Assembly (NCBI RefSeq): GCF_048569485.1 | Contig: NC_134356.1 | Coordinates: 535,072,556 to 535,136,555, forward strand | DNA: 64,000 bases | Direction of reading: 5' to 3' | Source of the DNA: Anomaloglossus baeobatrachus | Lineage: Eukaryota; Chordata; Amphibia; Anura; Aromobatidae | Shown: positions 22,974 to 33,342 of the stretch, piece by piece | Numbering within the stretch: the stretch's first letter is position 1 | Layout of the letters: each line of letters begins with the position of its first letter | Program-made: the position numbers and the translations under genes | Notes under the pieces: model-generated | What the model was told of the DNA's origin: nothing | Seen by the model: only the letters and a program-made list of their open reading frames with translations | Databases searched by the model: none

Positions 22974-23967
22974 CCGTATTTTTCGCTTTATAAGACGCAC
23001 TTTTGTTCCCCCAAATTTTGGGGGAAAGTAGGGGGTGCGTCTTATAATCTGAATATACGGTTTTATATATATATACATATATATATATACTACAGGGTCC
23101 AGGGGAGGTGGGGGCAGCTCTGGAGCAGTGGTGGAGGCTGGTGAAAGCTGCAGGAGGCAGCGGGAGATCTCCTGCTCCCGCTCATATAATATGCACTGCC
23201 GCTGTCCATCACCGTGGTGCTGAAACCACACCACGGTGATGGGCTAGGGGAGTGGCGCATATTATATGTGCCTGTGCCCCTCTTTGATGGCAGGCCCCCC
23301 CCGTGTTAGATATGGCCTCCATACTGCTTCCCAGAGTAAAATAAAAAATTCTTTACTTACCTCCTCCAGCGCTGATCTCCCGGTCTCCCTGCTGCCGCTG
23401 TGATCAGGCATGCAACCGAGAACCAGGAAGTGCAGGAGCTCAGCAGCACGGAGGGAGACACCGGGATTGCAGCGCTGGAGAAGGTAAGGAAAGTGTGTTT
23501 TATTTTACTATGGGCAGCAGCATGGGGGCCATATCTAACACAGGGGGAGGTGTGCCATCCATAGGGGGCCATATCAAACACAGGGGGAGGTGTGCCATCC
23601 ATAAGGGGCCATATCAAACACAGGGGGAGGTGTGCCATCCAAAGGGAGCCATATCAAACACAGGGGGACGTGTGCCATCCATAGACCTGTGCCAGCTGTA
23701 GGGGATATGTGCAAGCAATAGGGGACGTGTGCCATAAATAGGGGACGTGTTCCATCAATAGGAGACATGTGCCAGCAATAGGAGACATGTGCCAGCACAA
23801 GGAGGCTATATTCAATATAAGGGGGCTAATTTTAGGATGGGGGGGCTATGAGGGACATATACCCTATATGATTTGTTAGACGGACACTGGCATTATAAGA
23901 CGGACATACACCCTATATGATTTGTTAGACGGACACTGGCATTATAAGACGGACCCCATTCATACGG
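22974..23967. mobile_element. Element F with CCGTATTTTTCG end, inserted in E
   Basis: It starts CCGTATTTTTCGCTTTATAAGACGCAC-like sequence (a repeat end common in frogs, lizards and fish) and ends with ATTATAAGACGGACC then CATACGG, flanked by TA on both sides. The uninterrupted target is visible in the second copy of the hAT-like element at about 32,730 (ACTTATATGGGCACC). The interior holds short tandem repeats. Confidence 0.7.
23515..23800. repeat. Tandem repeat inside F (about 36-bp units, then shorter units)
   Basis: Four units of about 36 bp share CACAGGGGGAGGTGTGCCAT; they pass into about six shorter units around ATAGGGGACGTGTGCC. A further duplication of TATATGATTTGTTAGACGG lies at 23,860-23,940. 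Confidence 0.75.
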
Positions 23968-24667
23968 TATTTAGGCACCGGATTCCGGAGCGGATCGGGG
24001 TTTTTTTTTTTTTAATTGAGCAGTGATCTGCTGGTCCCAGTTTTTTTCCAATCCGATCAGCTCTACTATTAACCTGCATATTAACTCAATATCTGCTGGT
24101 TAAAAACATTTTTACAGGTGTCAGGTTCCCTTTAACCCCTTCACTATTATTTACATACATATGCTGGAGATCAAAGTTAGAGAACAATGTATGATCACTT
24201 GTTTTTTCAAAAATAATGACATTTTTGTGTACTCACCGTAAAATGTCTTCCTTGGAGCCTTTCATTGGGGGACACAGACAGTGGGTATTATGGTGTCTCC
24301 AGGGAGGCTTGACACTAGATTTGCAAAAGTGTTAGCTCCTCCCCCTACAGCATATACCCCAGCTAGGCAGGAAACTAGCTCAGTTTGGTATAAAAGCAGT
24401 AGGAGAAGGACAACCAAAACCACAAAGGGCGGGAGCTGTGTCCCCCAATGAAAGGCTCCAAGGAAGACATTTTACGGTGAGTACACAAAAATGTCCTTTC
24501 CTTTCTCGCCTTTTCATTGGGGGACACAGACAGTGGGACGTCCCAAAGCAGTCCCTGGGTGGGAACTGAACTATTAACAGTGTATAACATCAGACTAAGA
24601 GCTGACTAACGACTGCAACTGCAGTGAACATATATCAAACACTGTCAACAAATCGAGCAGTGATCAC

Positions 24668-25956
24668 TTATAAATGGGCCACTGCCGCCTGAAGGACTTG
24701 TCTTCCAAGAGCAGCATCCGCGGAGGCATGCGTATGCACTCTGTAGAATTTTGTAAACGTGTGCACACTGGACGAGGTAGCGGCCTTGCAAAGTTGGGCC
24801 GCCGAAGCCTGATGGCGGATAGCCCAGGAGGCACCCACTGCTCGTGTAGAGTGGGCCTGCACAGATTGAGGGGGAACGACACCTCGTGCTTTGTAAGTTT
24901 CACAGATGACAGTCCTGATCCATCGAGAAATCGTGGATTTGGAAGCCCGGTCGCCCTTTTTGTGTCCTTCTGAGAGGACGAAAAGGGCATCGGACTTGCG
25001 CAGCGGGCGCTGTTCTGGAGATGTAGATCCGCAGAGCCCTGACAAGATCGAGAGTGTGAAGGGCTTTCTCAAAAGGAGTGGACCGGGGCCGGGCAGAATG
25101 ACGGCAGCACAATGTCCTCGTTCAGGTGGAAAGAGGATACGACCTTCGGAAGGAAGGCGGGGGAAGGCCGAAGGACCACCTTATCATGATGGAATATCAG
25201 GTAAGGTGAGCGACAGGACAGAGCTGCCAGTTCGGACACTCGCCTGATAGAGGTAATAGCGACTAAAAAGGCAACTTTCCAAGAGAGCCGTTGAAGAGAG
25301 ATTTCTCTCAAGGGTTCGAAAGGAGGAAGCTGAAGAGCTCCGAGAACCAAATTCAGATCCCAGGGATCTAAGGGGTGATGATAAGGGGGGACCAAATGCG
25401 CCACCCCTTGAAGAAAGGTACGGACCTGAGGGCGAGAAGACAGCTGCTTCTGGAAAAAAATTGACAAGTCAGAAACTTGTCCTTTAAGGGTATTGAGAGC
25501 AAGACCCGAGTCCATACCATCTTGCAAAAAGGCAAGAACATTAGGGATTGAAAAGGTAAGGGGCGACCGATTATAACGGTCACACCAGGACAGATAGGTC
25601 TTCCAGGTCCTGTGATAAATGCTGGCGGAGGAAGGCTTGCGAGCATTATGCATGGTATGAACTACCCTGGAAGAAAGACGCGATTTGGCTAGAATCAAGG
25701 ATTCAAGCGCCACGCCGTCAAATGCAGCTGTGCTATATTCTGGTGGAATATTGGACCTTGCGACAGAAGATCCAGGCGGTCGGGAAGACGCCAGGGAGTG
25801 TCGCCGAGTAGGTGGAGGAGCTCTGGAAACCAGGCTCTTCTGGGCCAGTTCGGGGCCATGAGGATCACCTGGATTCCCTCCGCTTTGATTTTCTTGATTA
25901 CTCTCGGAATGAGAGGGAACGGAAGTAAAACATATGGCAGGCAAAACTGCGACCAC
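24668..25956 (-). CDS. DIRS tyrosine recombinase region (fossil)
   Basis: Contains a core-binding-like segment (LNTLKGQVSDLSIFFQ) and catalytic-domain motifs (ITSIRRVSELAAL, later AHSTRAVGASWA and FYRVHT), fitting the R..HxxR..Y signature of tyrosine recombinases used by DIRS elements to insert a DNA circle. The region is interrupted and cannot be translated whole. Confidence 0.8.
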
Positions 25957-26705
25957 GGGAGGACTAGAGCGTCAGAGCCGAGCGCTAGCGGGTCTCTCGA
26001 CCGGGATACGAAGGCATGTACTTTGGCGCTTAGCCGAGACGCCATGAGGTCCACATCTGGGAGCCCCCAACGAAGAGTGATCTGATGGAACACCTCGTCG
26101 TGGAGGGACCATTCCCCTGCCACTAAACCTTGCCTGGTGAGAAAGTCTGCGGCCCAGTTGTCTATCCCCAGAATATGGACAGCTGAAATAATGGGAATGT
26201 GCATCTCTGCCCAAAGAAGAATCCTGGAGACTTTTTTCATCGCTGCCCTGCTGCGAGTTCCTCCCTGACGGTTGACGTAAGCCACAGCCGTGGCATTGTC
26301 TGACTGGATCCGAACCGGGAGGCCCAGAAGCAAGGGTTGAAAGGTCTGAAGGGCCAGAAATATAGCCCTGATCTCCAGAACGTTGATATGAAGGGATCGC
26401 TCGGGTGAGACCAGCGTCCGTGAGCAGTGTGGTGGAGAAACACCGCCCCCCAGCCTAACAGGCTGGCATCTGTCGTGACTACGTGCCAGTGGACAGGGCG
26501 GAAGGACTTCCCCTGAGATAGGGATGAGACCTGAGTCCACCAGACGAGGGAGCTGAGGGCAGTCCGAGATAAGCGGACTGACCGGTCTAGAGAGGCTGGA
26601 TTCCTGTCCCAAGAGGACAGAAGATCCAGTTGTAGAGGGCGCAAATGGAATTGGGCAAACGACACGGCTTCCATGACTGCTACCATCTTGCCTAACACTC
26701 TCATC

Positions 26706-27812
26706 TCACTCCGGAGGGATGTGTAACGGCGGGAGCGGAGGGATTGGGCGGCCCGGATCAGGGAAGACCTCTTGTCTTCTGGAAGAAAAACCCCGGGCCT
26801 GAACCGTGTCTATCAGCATACCTAAAAAGGTGATGCGCTGATGAGGAATGAGGGATGACTTGTTGAAGTTGAGAAGCCACCCTAGCCTTGAGAGCGTGTC
26901 TGGGCAAATTTGCACGCTTTCTGAGCAAACTTGAAGAGAGCTCCCTTTGATAAGTAGGTCGTCCAAATAGGAAACGACCAGGACGCCTCTGGGGTGTAAA
27001 ATGGACATGACGGCTGCCATGACCTTTGTGAAGATCCGAGGCGCAGTAGCCAGTCCAAAGGGAAGGGCCCTGACTTGGAAATGACGGTGTCCTACGGCAA
27101 AACGAAGGAACCGTTGATGCGATACACATATGGGAATGTGTAAATAAGCATCTTGAATGTCTATGGAAGCTAGGAATTCTCCCGGTTCCATAGCAGCTAG
27201 TACTGCTCTCAATGACTCCATTCGGAAGGTCCGAATCCGTACGGACCTGTTTAGCCTTTTGAGGTCCAGGATAGGATGGACAGAGCCATCTTTTTTGGGG
27301 AAGATAAAGAGGTTTGAATAGAAACCTTTGCCGCGCTGTTCCAGGGGCACTGGAATGATAACGTTTGCTTTTTGCACAGAGGCTATGGCCTGACATAAGG
27401 CCTGGCTTTGCGTTGTGGACTTTGGAAGCCGAGAACGCAGAAACCTGTTGGCCGGTAGGGAATGGAAATCGATCTTGTAACCTGAGGTGACGATTTCTCG
27501 AACCCAAGCATCGTGAGTATGGTCTAGCCAGATATCCCGAAAAGCAGAAGCCGCCCTCCAACAGGAGTCGGCTCTGAGGGGTACGGCGTCATGCTGAAGG
27601 GGCCTTCGTGGGGCGAGGTCCCTTGGGTTTAGATTGCCTGGAGTGGGAACGCCAGGAAAAGTCCCTTGAGCGACCGGATCCCCGATCTGAGAGTTGCGAC
27701 GACACCTGTGATGGTTTATGGGGGGCGGGCCAAAAGAACTGCCTGCGCCAAGAAGACTTTTTAAAATTTTTGGATACAGGCCGCTTTTGTGATAGAATGG
27801 TACTTTTACCAC
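26706..27812 (-). CDS. DIRS reverse transcriptase region (fossil)
   Basis: Shows the DIRS-type RT motifs GFYSNLFIFPKKDGSVHPIL, FLASIDIQDAYLHIPI, RALPFGLATAPRIF and VVSYLDDLLI with the catalytic YLDD. It belongs to the broken DIRS element and is not a host gene. The gag-like part lies to its right (27,590-29,071) and RNase H to its left (about 26,240-26,610, with TTDASLLGWGAVF and later IQSDNATAVAYVNRQGG). Confidence 0.88.
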   Translation of the reverse strand: MVKVPFYHKSGLYPKILKSLLGAGSSFGPPPINHHRCRRNSQIGDPVAQGTFPGVPTPGNLNPRDLAPRRPLQHDAVPLRADSCWRAASAFRDIWLDHTHDAWVREIVTSGYKIDFHSLPANRFLRSRLPKSTTQSQALCQAIASVQKANVIIPVPLEQRGKGFYSNLFIFPKKDGSVHPILDLKRLNRSVRIRTFRMESLRAVLAAMEPGEFLASIDIQDAYLHIPICVSHQRFLRFAVGHRHFQVRALPFGLATAPRIFTKVMAAVMSILHPRGVLVVSYLDDLLIKGSSLQVCSESVQICPDTLSRLGWLLNFNKSSLIPHQRITFLGMLIDTVQARGFSSRRQEVFPDPGRPIPPLPPLHIPPE

Positions 27813-29071
27813 CCGTCATCTCAGATATAAGCTTGTCCAGGGATTCTCCAAACAGACGAAGACCCTGGAAGGGGAGTGTGGACAGGGATTTCTTGGAGGC
27901 ACTGTCCGCGTTCCATATTTTTAGCCACAGGACTCTGTGGGCAAAAACAGCGTTGGCTGCCTTTAGGGCTGACAAACTAGCTGCATCTAAAGGAGCCGTG
28001 AAGCAAGTAATTAGAGGCTAGAGAGAACAAATTAAGGCTCTCGAGAGCCTCTGAAGGAATATTGCAAGAGCGAAGCAACTTGCGCAAGTTCCTACTCCAC
28101 ACACTCATAGCTCTCGCCACCCATGTCAAGGCAAACAGGGGGCGCAGAGAGGAGCCGGAAGCCTGGAAAATAGATTTGACCGGAGCATCAACTGCGCGGT
28201 CGGACGAGTCCTTGAGAGACGCGGTGTCTGAGACAGACATAACCGTGTGTTTAGCCAGCCTGGATACTGGCGGATCCACAACGGGGGGTACTGACCAGAG
28301 CTTAACCAGTTCCGATGGAAAGGGTTAAGCGAATGAAGAGGAGGATTTTTTATTAAACCTCCTATCAGGGTGATCCCACCATTTAGATATGATTTGATGA
28401 AAAATCGGATCCTGGGCAAAGGACTTAGGAGGCTTCTTGGCCCGCTTGATTACCGACTGAGAAGTCGGGTCCGAAGGCTGATCAGAAATCGACAGAGTGA
28501 TTGAAAGCCGAAATTAATGTGTCTTCCATATGTCTAGACTCAGAAGGGACATCTGAACCAGAGTCAGAGTCTTGGGAATCGTGACTACTAAAGGTCACGG
28601 AGCCTGAGTCAGACTGATCATCGTCCGAGTCGGACGAGACGTAACGGTCGCAATGGCGCCTTTTGGAGCCTTTTTACGTACTGGGAACGAGACACCAGAC
28701 GAAGGCGGGCTCCCCTGGGGGAGCTGAGCCGGGGGGAGGCTGTGAGAGCCTGTGGAAGGTTGGGATATCTGAGCGGCCAGGTCATCTAACCTCTTAGACA
28801 TTAGAAGAGCCCAGGCAGGAATAATGTCATCAGACTGGGGTACTGCCTGGATAGTGGCCGCAGCCAAATCCACAGACTGCACGACCTCCTGGTCCGGCAG
28901 CGGAGGCTGTTGTGACACGGAAGTAAAGGCATCGCAGCCCCGGCATAGTGGATAGCTTCGGCCATTACAAAAACGAGCGTCCACAGGTGGTACAAGCATA
29001 GTACAGGTCAGTAGAGGACGCCTGGGAAGCTTTATCACCCTTGCGGTTACGCATGTCAGCAACAGCTCCAC
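27590..29071 (-). CDS. DIRS gag-like region (fossil)
   Basis: Low-similarity, serine- and proline-rich minus-strand frames upstream of RT. Their position in the element suggests gag; no zinc knuckle was seen. The call rests on location more than on motifs. Confidence 0.5.
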
Positions 29072-29980
29072 AATAAGTACAGTGAGCCTCTAGCAGTATT
29101 ATAAAGGGACTGCTGTGGGTGAGGAGCTGCTAGCAGTATTATAAATGACTGCTATGCAGAGCCGGTGTATACCGAGTAAAGTAGCACACCCTGTCAAACA
29201 GTCGGTATATACCTACAGGCACAGTTAGTATATACTGCTAAAAGCTGATATACACCGCCAGCCAGCAGACACACACCGCTAGAAATACAGCGATATACCA
29301 CTGAGCAGAGCGGTATATAGTGCTGCAGAATCGCAAAGCCAAGGAGGCGATCTCACCCGTGTCTGCTCCCCACATGTAATGGCGTCCAGTGTTCTCTGGC
29401 AGCATGGAGGGGAGAGACGGCCCACTAGAGGGAGCGGCTTCTAGAGCAGTGGAGGGGGCGTTGCTAGAATGCAGGCCGACGCCGGGAGCTAAATTAATGA
29501 TGCTTCCCGGGGATCAAGGCCTGCATCGCCCCACTGGCGCCTTTTCAGGCGGCGGTTTGGATGCAGGGGACAGATGACTCGTCGTCTCCCTACCTGCTCC
29601 TGGCTCCGTCTGAAGACGCGTCGGTCCTGGGATGCGGGGATCTCGGGGACGCATCTTCGGCTCAAGGCTGAAGCAGGTCCTCTGCTCTGCTAGCCCTCTG
29701 GAGCTACCTTGGTGTGAGGTGCTTCCAGGGAGCCAGGAGGGGTACGCAGACCCGACCACTTGGGCGCGAGGGAAGACTGACGGCTTGTGCACGCCAGGTT
29801 TCCTCTGCCCGTACACGGGGGGAACGGGGGTGGCAAGGCACCCTGGTATTGCCCCTATCAAAAATAGAATGAATAAGAAAAGAAGAACAAAATAAAAAGT
29901 AAAAATAAGCTGGCCTGAGGCACCTCTGGTGGAGCTCAGTCCAGACATGTCAGCCTCCCTGCTGACACTAGGAAAAACTG
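29072..29980 (-). other. DIRS 5' leader
   Basis: Non-coding sequence between the gag-like region and the right terminal repeat. A run of short GTATATAC-type words occurs at 29,160-29,330. Confidence 0.5.
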
Positions 29981-30119
29981 AGCTAGTTTCCTGCCTAGCT
30001 GGGGTATATGCTGAGGGGGGAGGAGCTAACACTTTTGCAAATCTAGTGTCAAGCCTCCCTGGAGACACCATAATACCCACTGTCTGTGTCCCCCAATGAA
30101 AAGGCGAGAAAGGAAATGT

Positions 30120-30355
30120 AATCTACATTGATCAACCTTTGAAGGTTTTTTGTAAGGGGTGCACCATGCCACTAGAACAGTGTTTTACAAAAGATCCAAA
30201 GTTTATCATCATTAAACCCTTATTTTGCCCAAAATGTGATGATCACATTTAAGAGAACAACAATGACTGTAGCACAGAGAAAGATTATAACTAAATATTC
30301 TGAAGGTAACAACAGTCACCAATCAGTAGGAAATATACAGGCCTTTGCTCTTAAT
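30120..30355. other. Remnant of the old Tc1 between the DIRS and hAT-like insertions
   Basis: Decayed Tc1 sequence. The 8-bp target duplication CTCTTAAT of the hAT-like element lies at 30348-30355 and again at 32828-32835. Confidence 0.6.
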
Positions 30356-32827
30356 TAGTGCTGAGCGGACCTGGGCTGTAAATGTGGCGCCCTGGACAAG
30401 CCAGGACGTCACAAGAACAACACCAACACACCCCACACTCCCGGTCAAGCACACTAAAGTCAGACAAAAACCCTTGTTGCCTTCCTCCAGGGGCTGATGT
30501 CCACACCAGGGGGTGGGCCAGGCAGTTTGTCCCGCCCACCGAGGAGTTCACAGTCCTGGAGGCGGGAAAAGCAGGCGGATAGAGTTTGGAAGTGAAAGTG
30601 GAAGGAGGGAAGTAGCAGTTGAGAGGCCTGAAGTTGGTCCGGGTGTGTGGCCCGGACGGATCAGCAAGGTTGGCAGACGGTGGTGACCGTCTGCAGGAGT
30701 GGCCTATTGGAGCTAGCCGTAAGGACCGTGGACGGGCGGTGGCCCGGCGGTACCGGACCAGTACGCAAAGAAAAGCTAGCACCATCCGGCAGGGGCTTAC
30801 AGACCGCGACAAGGCTAGGAGTCGCCGTGCAATGTCAAATCCGTTAGCGAAGGGAACCTCCTGGGTTTCCCAGCAGCCAAGTCCCGACAGAAGGCAACAG
30901 TCCAACCGAGAGAGGGAAACACAGTCACCACCAAGGCTAAAGTTCCCAGGGCCAGAGCCTGCGGGCAAAAGGGGCTCCTTCAGCATCCTTCAAGCTGGGG
31001 AGCGGGTTACCGGTGGGAACCCATCACAACCGTACACACTACACAGGTGCAGGGAAGGGAAGTCACCATCAGCCTGCCAGGAGAAGAAACACCGCAGCCG
31101 TCTGTGGGACCCGTCCATCCAGCCGTTTGTTCTACCGGAGACTTTGTGTGCATCATTGGCTGAGTACCACCGTGCCGTGCGGCACAGCGCTGCCCCCGCA
31201 CCTGGCCAGGCCCCGTAATCCGCCTGCAATCCATCCAAGCCCTTCACCGGGCCCCGGGACAACCAACCCCCCTACCCACGGAGGGGAGAACTAACATCCA
31301 GGCTGCTCTCTGTCATCGCTCCCGGGATCACCATCCAGAGCAGCGGTGGTGTCACCAATCTCACCACAACCGTGGGTGGCGTCACGGATAATACCAAATC
31401 CCCACCCTTTTCACTCACGGGGGAGGAACGCCGCTCGAGTCCCCGGGATCCGGCCCACCGCTCAAGCCACCACCGAGCAGCAGCAGCGGCCGGACCCGAG
31501 CAGTGGGAGAGCGCAGCGTCACCTCCTCCGCCCGCAACATACACATCCGGATCCGCACGGTTTCAGGGCTATCCCCGGACGCAAGATCCGTAATCGGCAA
31601 TTAATAAAAATGAAAAACAAACAATAAATAAATGAGCATTTCATACTTACCAAACTCGGTGTCATGGCAGCACTCTGCTTCCGGGTCGCGCTTTCACTTC
31701 CTGTGCTGTGCACGCAATCACACAGCTTTCCATGTTTTCCCCGCCCACCGGCCGTCCTCTCAGCTGTGATTAGTTCCTGGCTGACGCGTCCCCAGCCTGT
31801 GACAGTCTCTGCCGCGGTCATTGCTTATCGTGGCTCAGTAATAGGCTGCACTCAGAGCGGGCAGCCGTGCTCTATGGCTGCTCGCTCTGAGATGTAGCAG
31901 AGCTGTATGTGTCGCCGCGGGACTTCTCCTGTGGATTACGTCGGAGCTGCAGGGTTTCTTTGGGGCTTAATAAAGTGGTGAAGGAGGAGTGTTTTGTACT
32001 TTATTTCAAATAAAGGATTTTTCTGTGTGTCTGTGTTTATTTACTGTCATTTACAGGTTTGTGTGATGCAGGGATCTGATAGACGCCTGTACCATCACAC
32101 AAAGCTAGGGTTTAGCAGCAGCCGTGCACCACTGCTAACCCCTGCTATTACCCCGACTGGCACCGCATCACGCCAGCGGGAAGAGCCAGTAGCGCACACC
32201 GGTATAGCCGCATCTAACAGATGCGACCATACTGGACAGCTGCGGGCTGAGGATATACCAGCCCCCAGCCGGCGTTATCTTGGGGGGATGTGAAGATTAG
32301 GGGGGACCGCACGTCGTTTTTTTTTTTTTTACTTTCACCGGAATCACACGTGTGAGGGGCTCACGCGAGTCTGGCAAAGCCTCGCACGTGTGACTCTGGG
32401 CACAGATACAGCGCGACGGCTGGGGCTGCAGGCGCTCGCTATAGCTGTGCTGCCGAGTGTTTACCATCGTGACCGACAGTGCACTGCTTTCCCCGCCCAC
32501 CGGCCGTCCTGGCGCCTGTGATTGGTTGCAGTTAGCTGACACGCTGCCACTCAGGATGGGGGAGTGTCTAGCTGCAACCAACACGTGCCAGTGGGCGGGG
32601 GAAAACCACGAATATTGAATTGTCAGCTCCGGAAGGTAACAGCGGGACCCGGAAGGAGTGTGCCACCATGACAGCGCCTCGGTGAGTATGCCACGCTCTC
32701 TTTTTACCCTCCGGATTCCGGTCCCCATTGACTTATATGGGCACCGGATTCTGGGGCAGATCGGATTCTTTTTTATATCTGTCAGTGATCCGCCGGCCCC
32801 GGATTATTGGCCGTTCGATCAACATTA
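30356..32827. mobile_element. hAT-like non-autonomous element, copy 2 (family of E)
   Basis: Perfect 8-bp target duplication CTCTTAAT on both sides. Ends TAGTGCTGAGCGGA and (reverse) TAATGTTGATCGAA. The interior from 31,540 on matches element E at 21,690-24,040 in order. No transposase was found. A probable solo LTR (30,383-31,539) is inserted close to its left end; this block is absent from E. Confidence 0.8.
30383..31539. mobile_element. Probable solo LTR
   Basis: 1157 bp with TG..CA ends (TGTGGCGCCCTGGACAAGCC ... CGCCCGCAACA), inserted in the hAT-like element and missing from its paralogue E. Flanking TAAA and TACA are compatible with a 4-bp target duplication with one change. It is GC-rich and has no coding motif. 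I recognise this start and end as a common frog LTR, but the family is not known to me. Confidence 0.55.
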
Positions 32828-33044
32828 CTCTTAATGACTGCAGCACATCTGCGGCCACAGAACATCACTAGTCTCTCACTGCTCTAGTATGATATTGTTC
32901 CACTTGTCTTAGTCTTTTTCACACTTCTATGACTGTCGTGGGTTTCTTGGCCATAACTTTGTCACCAAGGATTTTCTAGAGGTTTCCTATTATGTTTAGA
33001 TCAGGAGTGAATCGTTTGTATAATATTTTTGCTAATTCTAACAG

Positions 33045-33237
33045 GGGGAGGGGATAACTATGAAGATATGATCTCCTCCAGTGTAACTGTCACTCAAGCT
33101 GCTGCTCATTTTACAAACTTCTCTTTCTTGGATTTTCTAACCTAAACATCCGAGCTGACCATTACAGGTATGTAGATAACCAGTATAGCACTGGCTTTAG
33201 CTTATATACAAAAATCCTGCTGATTGGTTCCCTTTAA
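33045..33237. mobile_element. T2-like half-MITE of the D family
   Basis: Its right end, read in reverse, is TTAAAGGGAACCAATCAGCA then GGATTTTTGTATATAAGCTAAAG, like the ends of element D. The left end could not be fixed. Confidence 0.55.
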
Positions 33238-33342
33238 AATACTGCGAGTTTATTCATGTTAGGATATAATCAGATAGGACTACACAATGACCTTAACATT
33301 TAGAAAATTGTGCGTTGTTCTCCAACTTTGATCTCCAGTGTA

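Larger units (their letters stand above)
21666..24065. mobile_element. hAT-like non-autonomous element E, copy 1
   Basis: Left end TAGGGCTGAGCAGATCCGGA, right end read in reverse TAGAGCTGATCGGATTGG. Flanking 8-mers TTACAAAC and CTATTAAC agree at 5 of 8 positions, a decayed duplication. The interior is non-coding and matches 31,540-32,827 closely over its length (for example TTCATACTTA, CCCCGCCCACC, GGCTGCACTC-type blocks, AATAAAGTGGTGAA). Element F is inserted in its right part. Confidence 0.7.
19319..24135. mobile_element. T2-like MITE A, outermost element of a nest
   Basis: Left end TTAAAGGGAACCTGTTAC at 19319, right end (read in reverse) TTAAAGGGAACCTGACAC at 24135. The arms continue in register once the inserts are removed: left CTAACCTGCAGATATGGG (20,762 on) and CCTGCACATTGAGCCC (about 20,819) pair with right-arm sequence read in reverse (TTAACCAGCAGATATTGA near 24,100; CCTGCACATCGAACCC near 21,630). 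It holds elements B (with C inside), D and E (with F inside). Termini TTAAAGG with TTAA duplication match the Xenopus T2 MITEs (Kolobok group). Confidence 0.7.
24219..30119 (-). mobile_element. DIRS1-like tyrosine-recombinase retroelement
   Basis: About 5.9 kb on the minus strand with inverted terminal repeats of about 150 bp (left block near 24,260-24,380, right block near 29,980-30,100). An internal complementary region at about 24,440-24,530 matches both extreme ends, the hallmark of DIRS elements, which integrate through a circular form with a tyrosine recombinase and make no target duplication. Coding remnants in order are gag-like, reverse transcriptase, RNase H with the DIRS extension, and tyrosine recombinase. 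It is broken in several places (roughly four or more). Terminal repeats are still very similar, so it is not ancient. Confidence 0.88.
24162..33340 (-). mobile_element. Old Tc1-like element, split by a DIRS element and a hAT-like element
   Basis: Left end TGCTGGAGATCAAAGTTAGA at 24162; right end read in reverse CACTGGAGATCAAAGTTGGA at 33340; TA at both flanks (24160-24161 and 33341-33342). On the minus strand near 32,950-33,010 a decayed transposase C-terminus can be read around the WKILGDKVMAKKP-type block typical of Tc1. Once the DIRS (24,219-30,119) and hAT-like (30,356-32,827) insertions are removed, about 0.8 kb remains. The transposase is far too decayed to function. Confidence 0.7.

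Noticed and set aside
30351-31627. Several GC-rich frames of 60-211 codons on both strands
   Set aside because: They lie in the probable solo LTR, overlap each other on both strands and have no recognisable domain.
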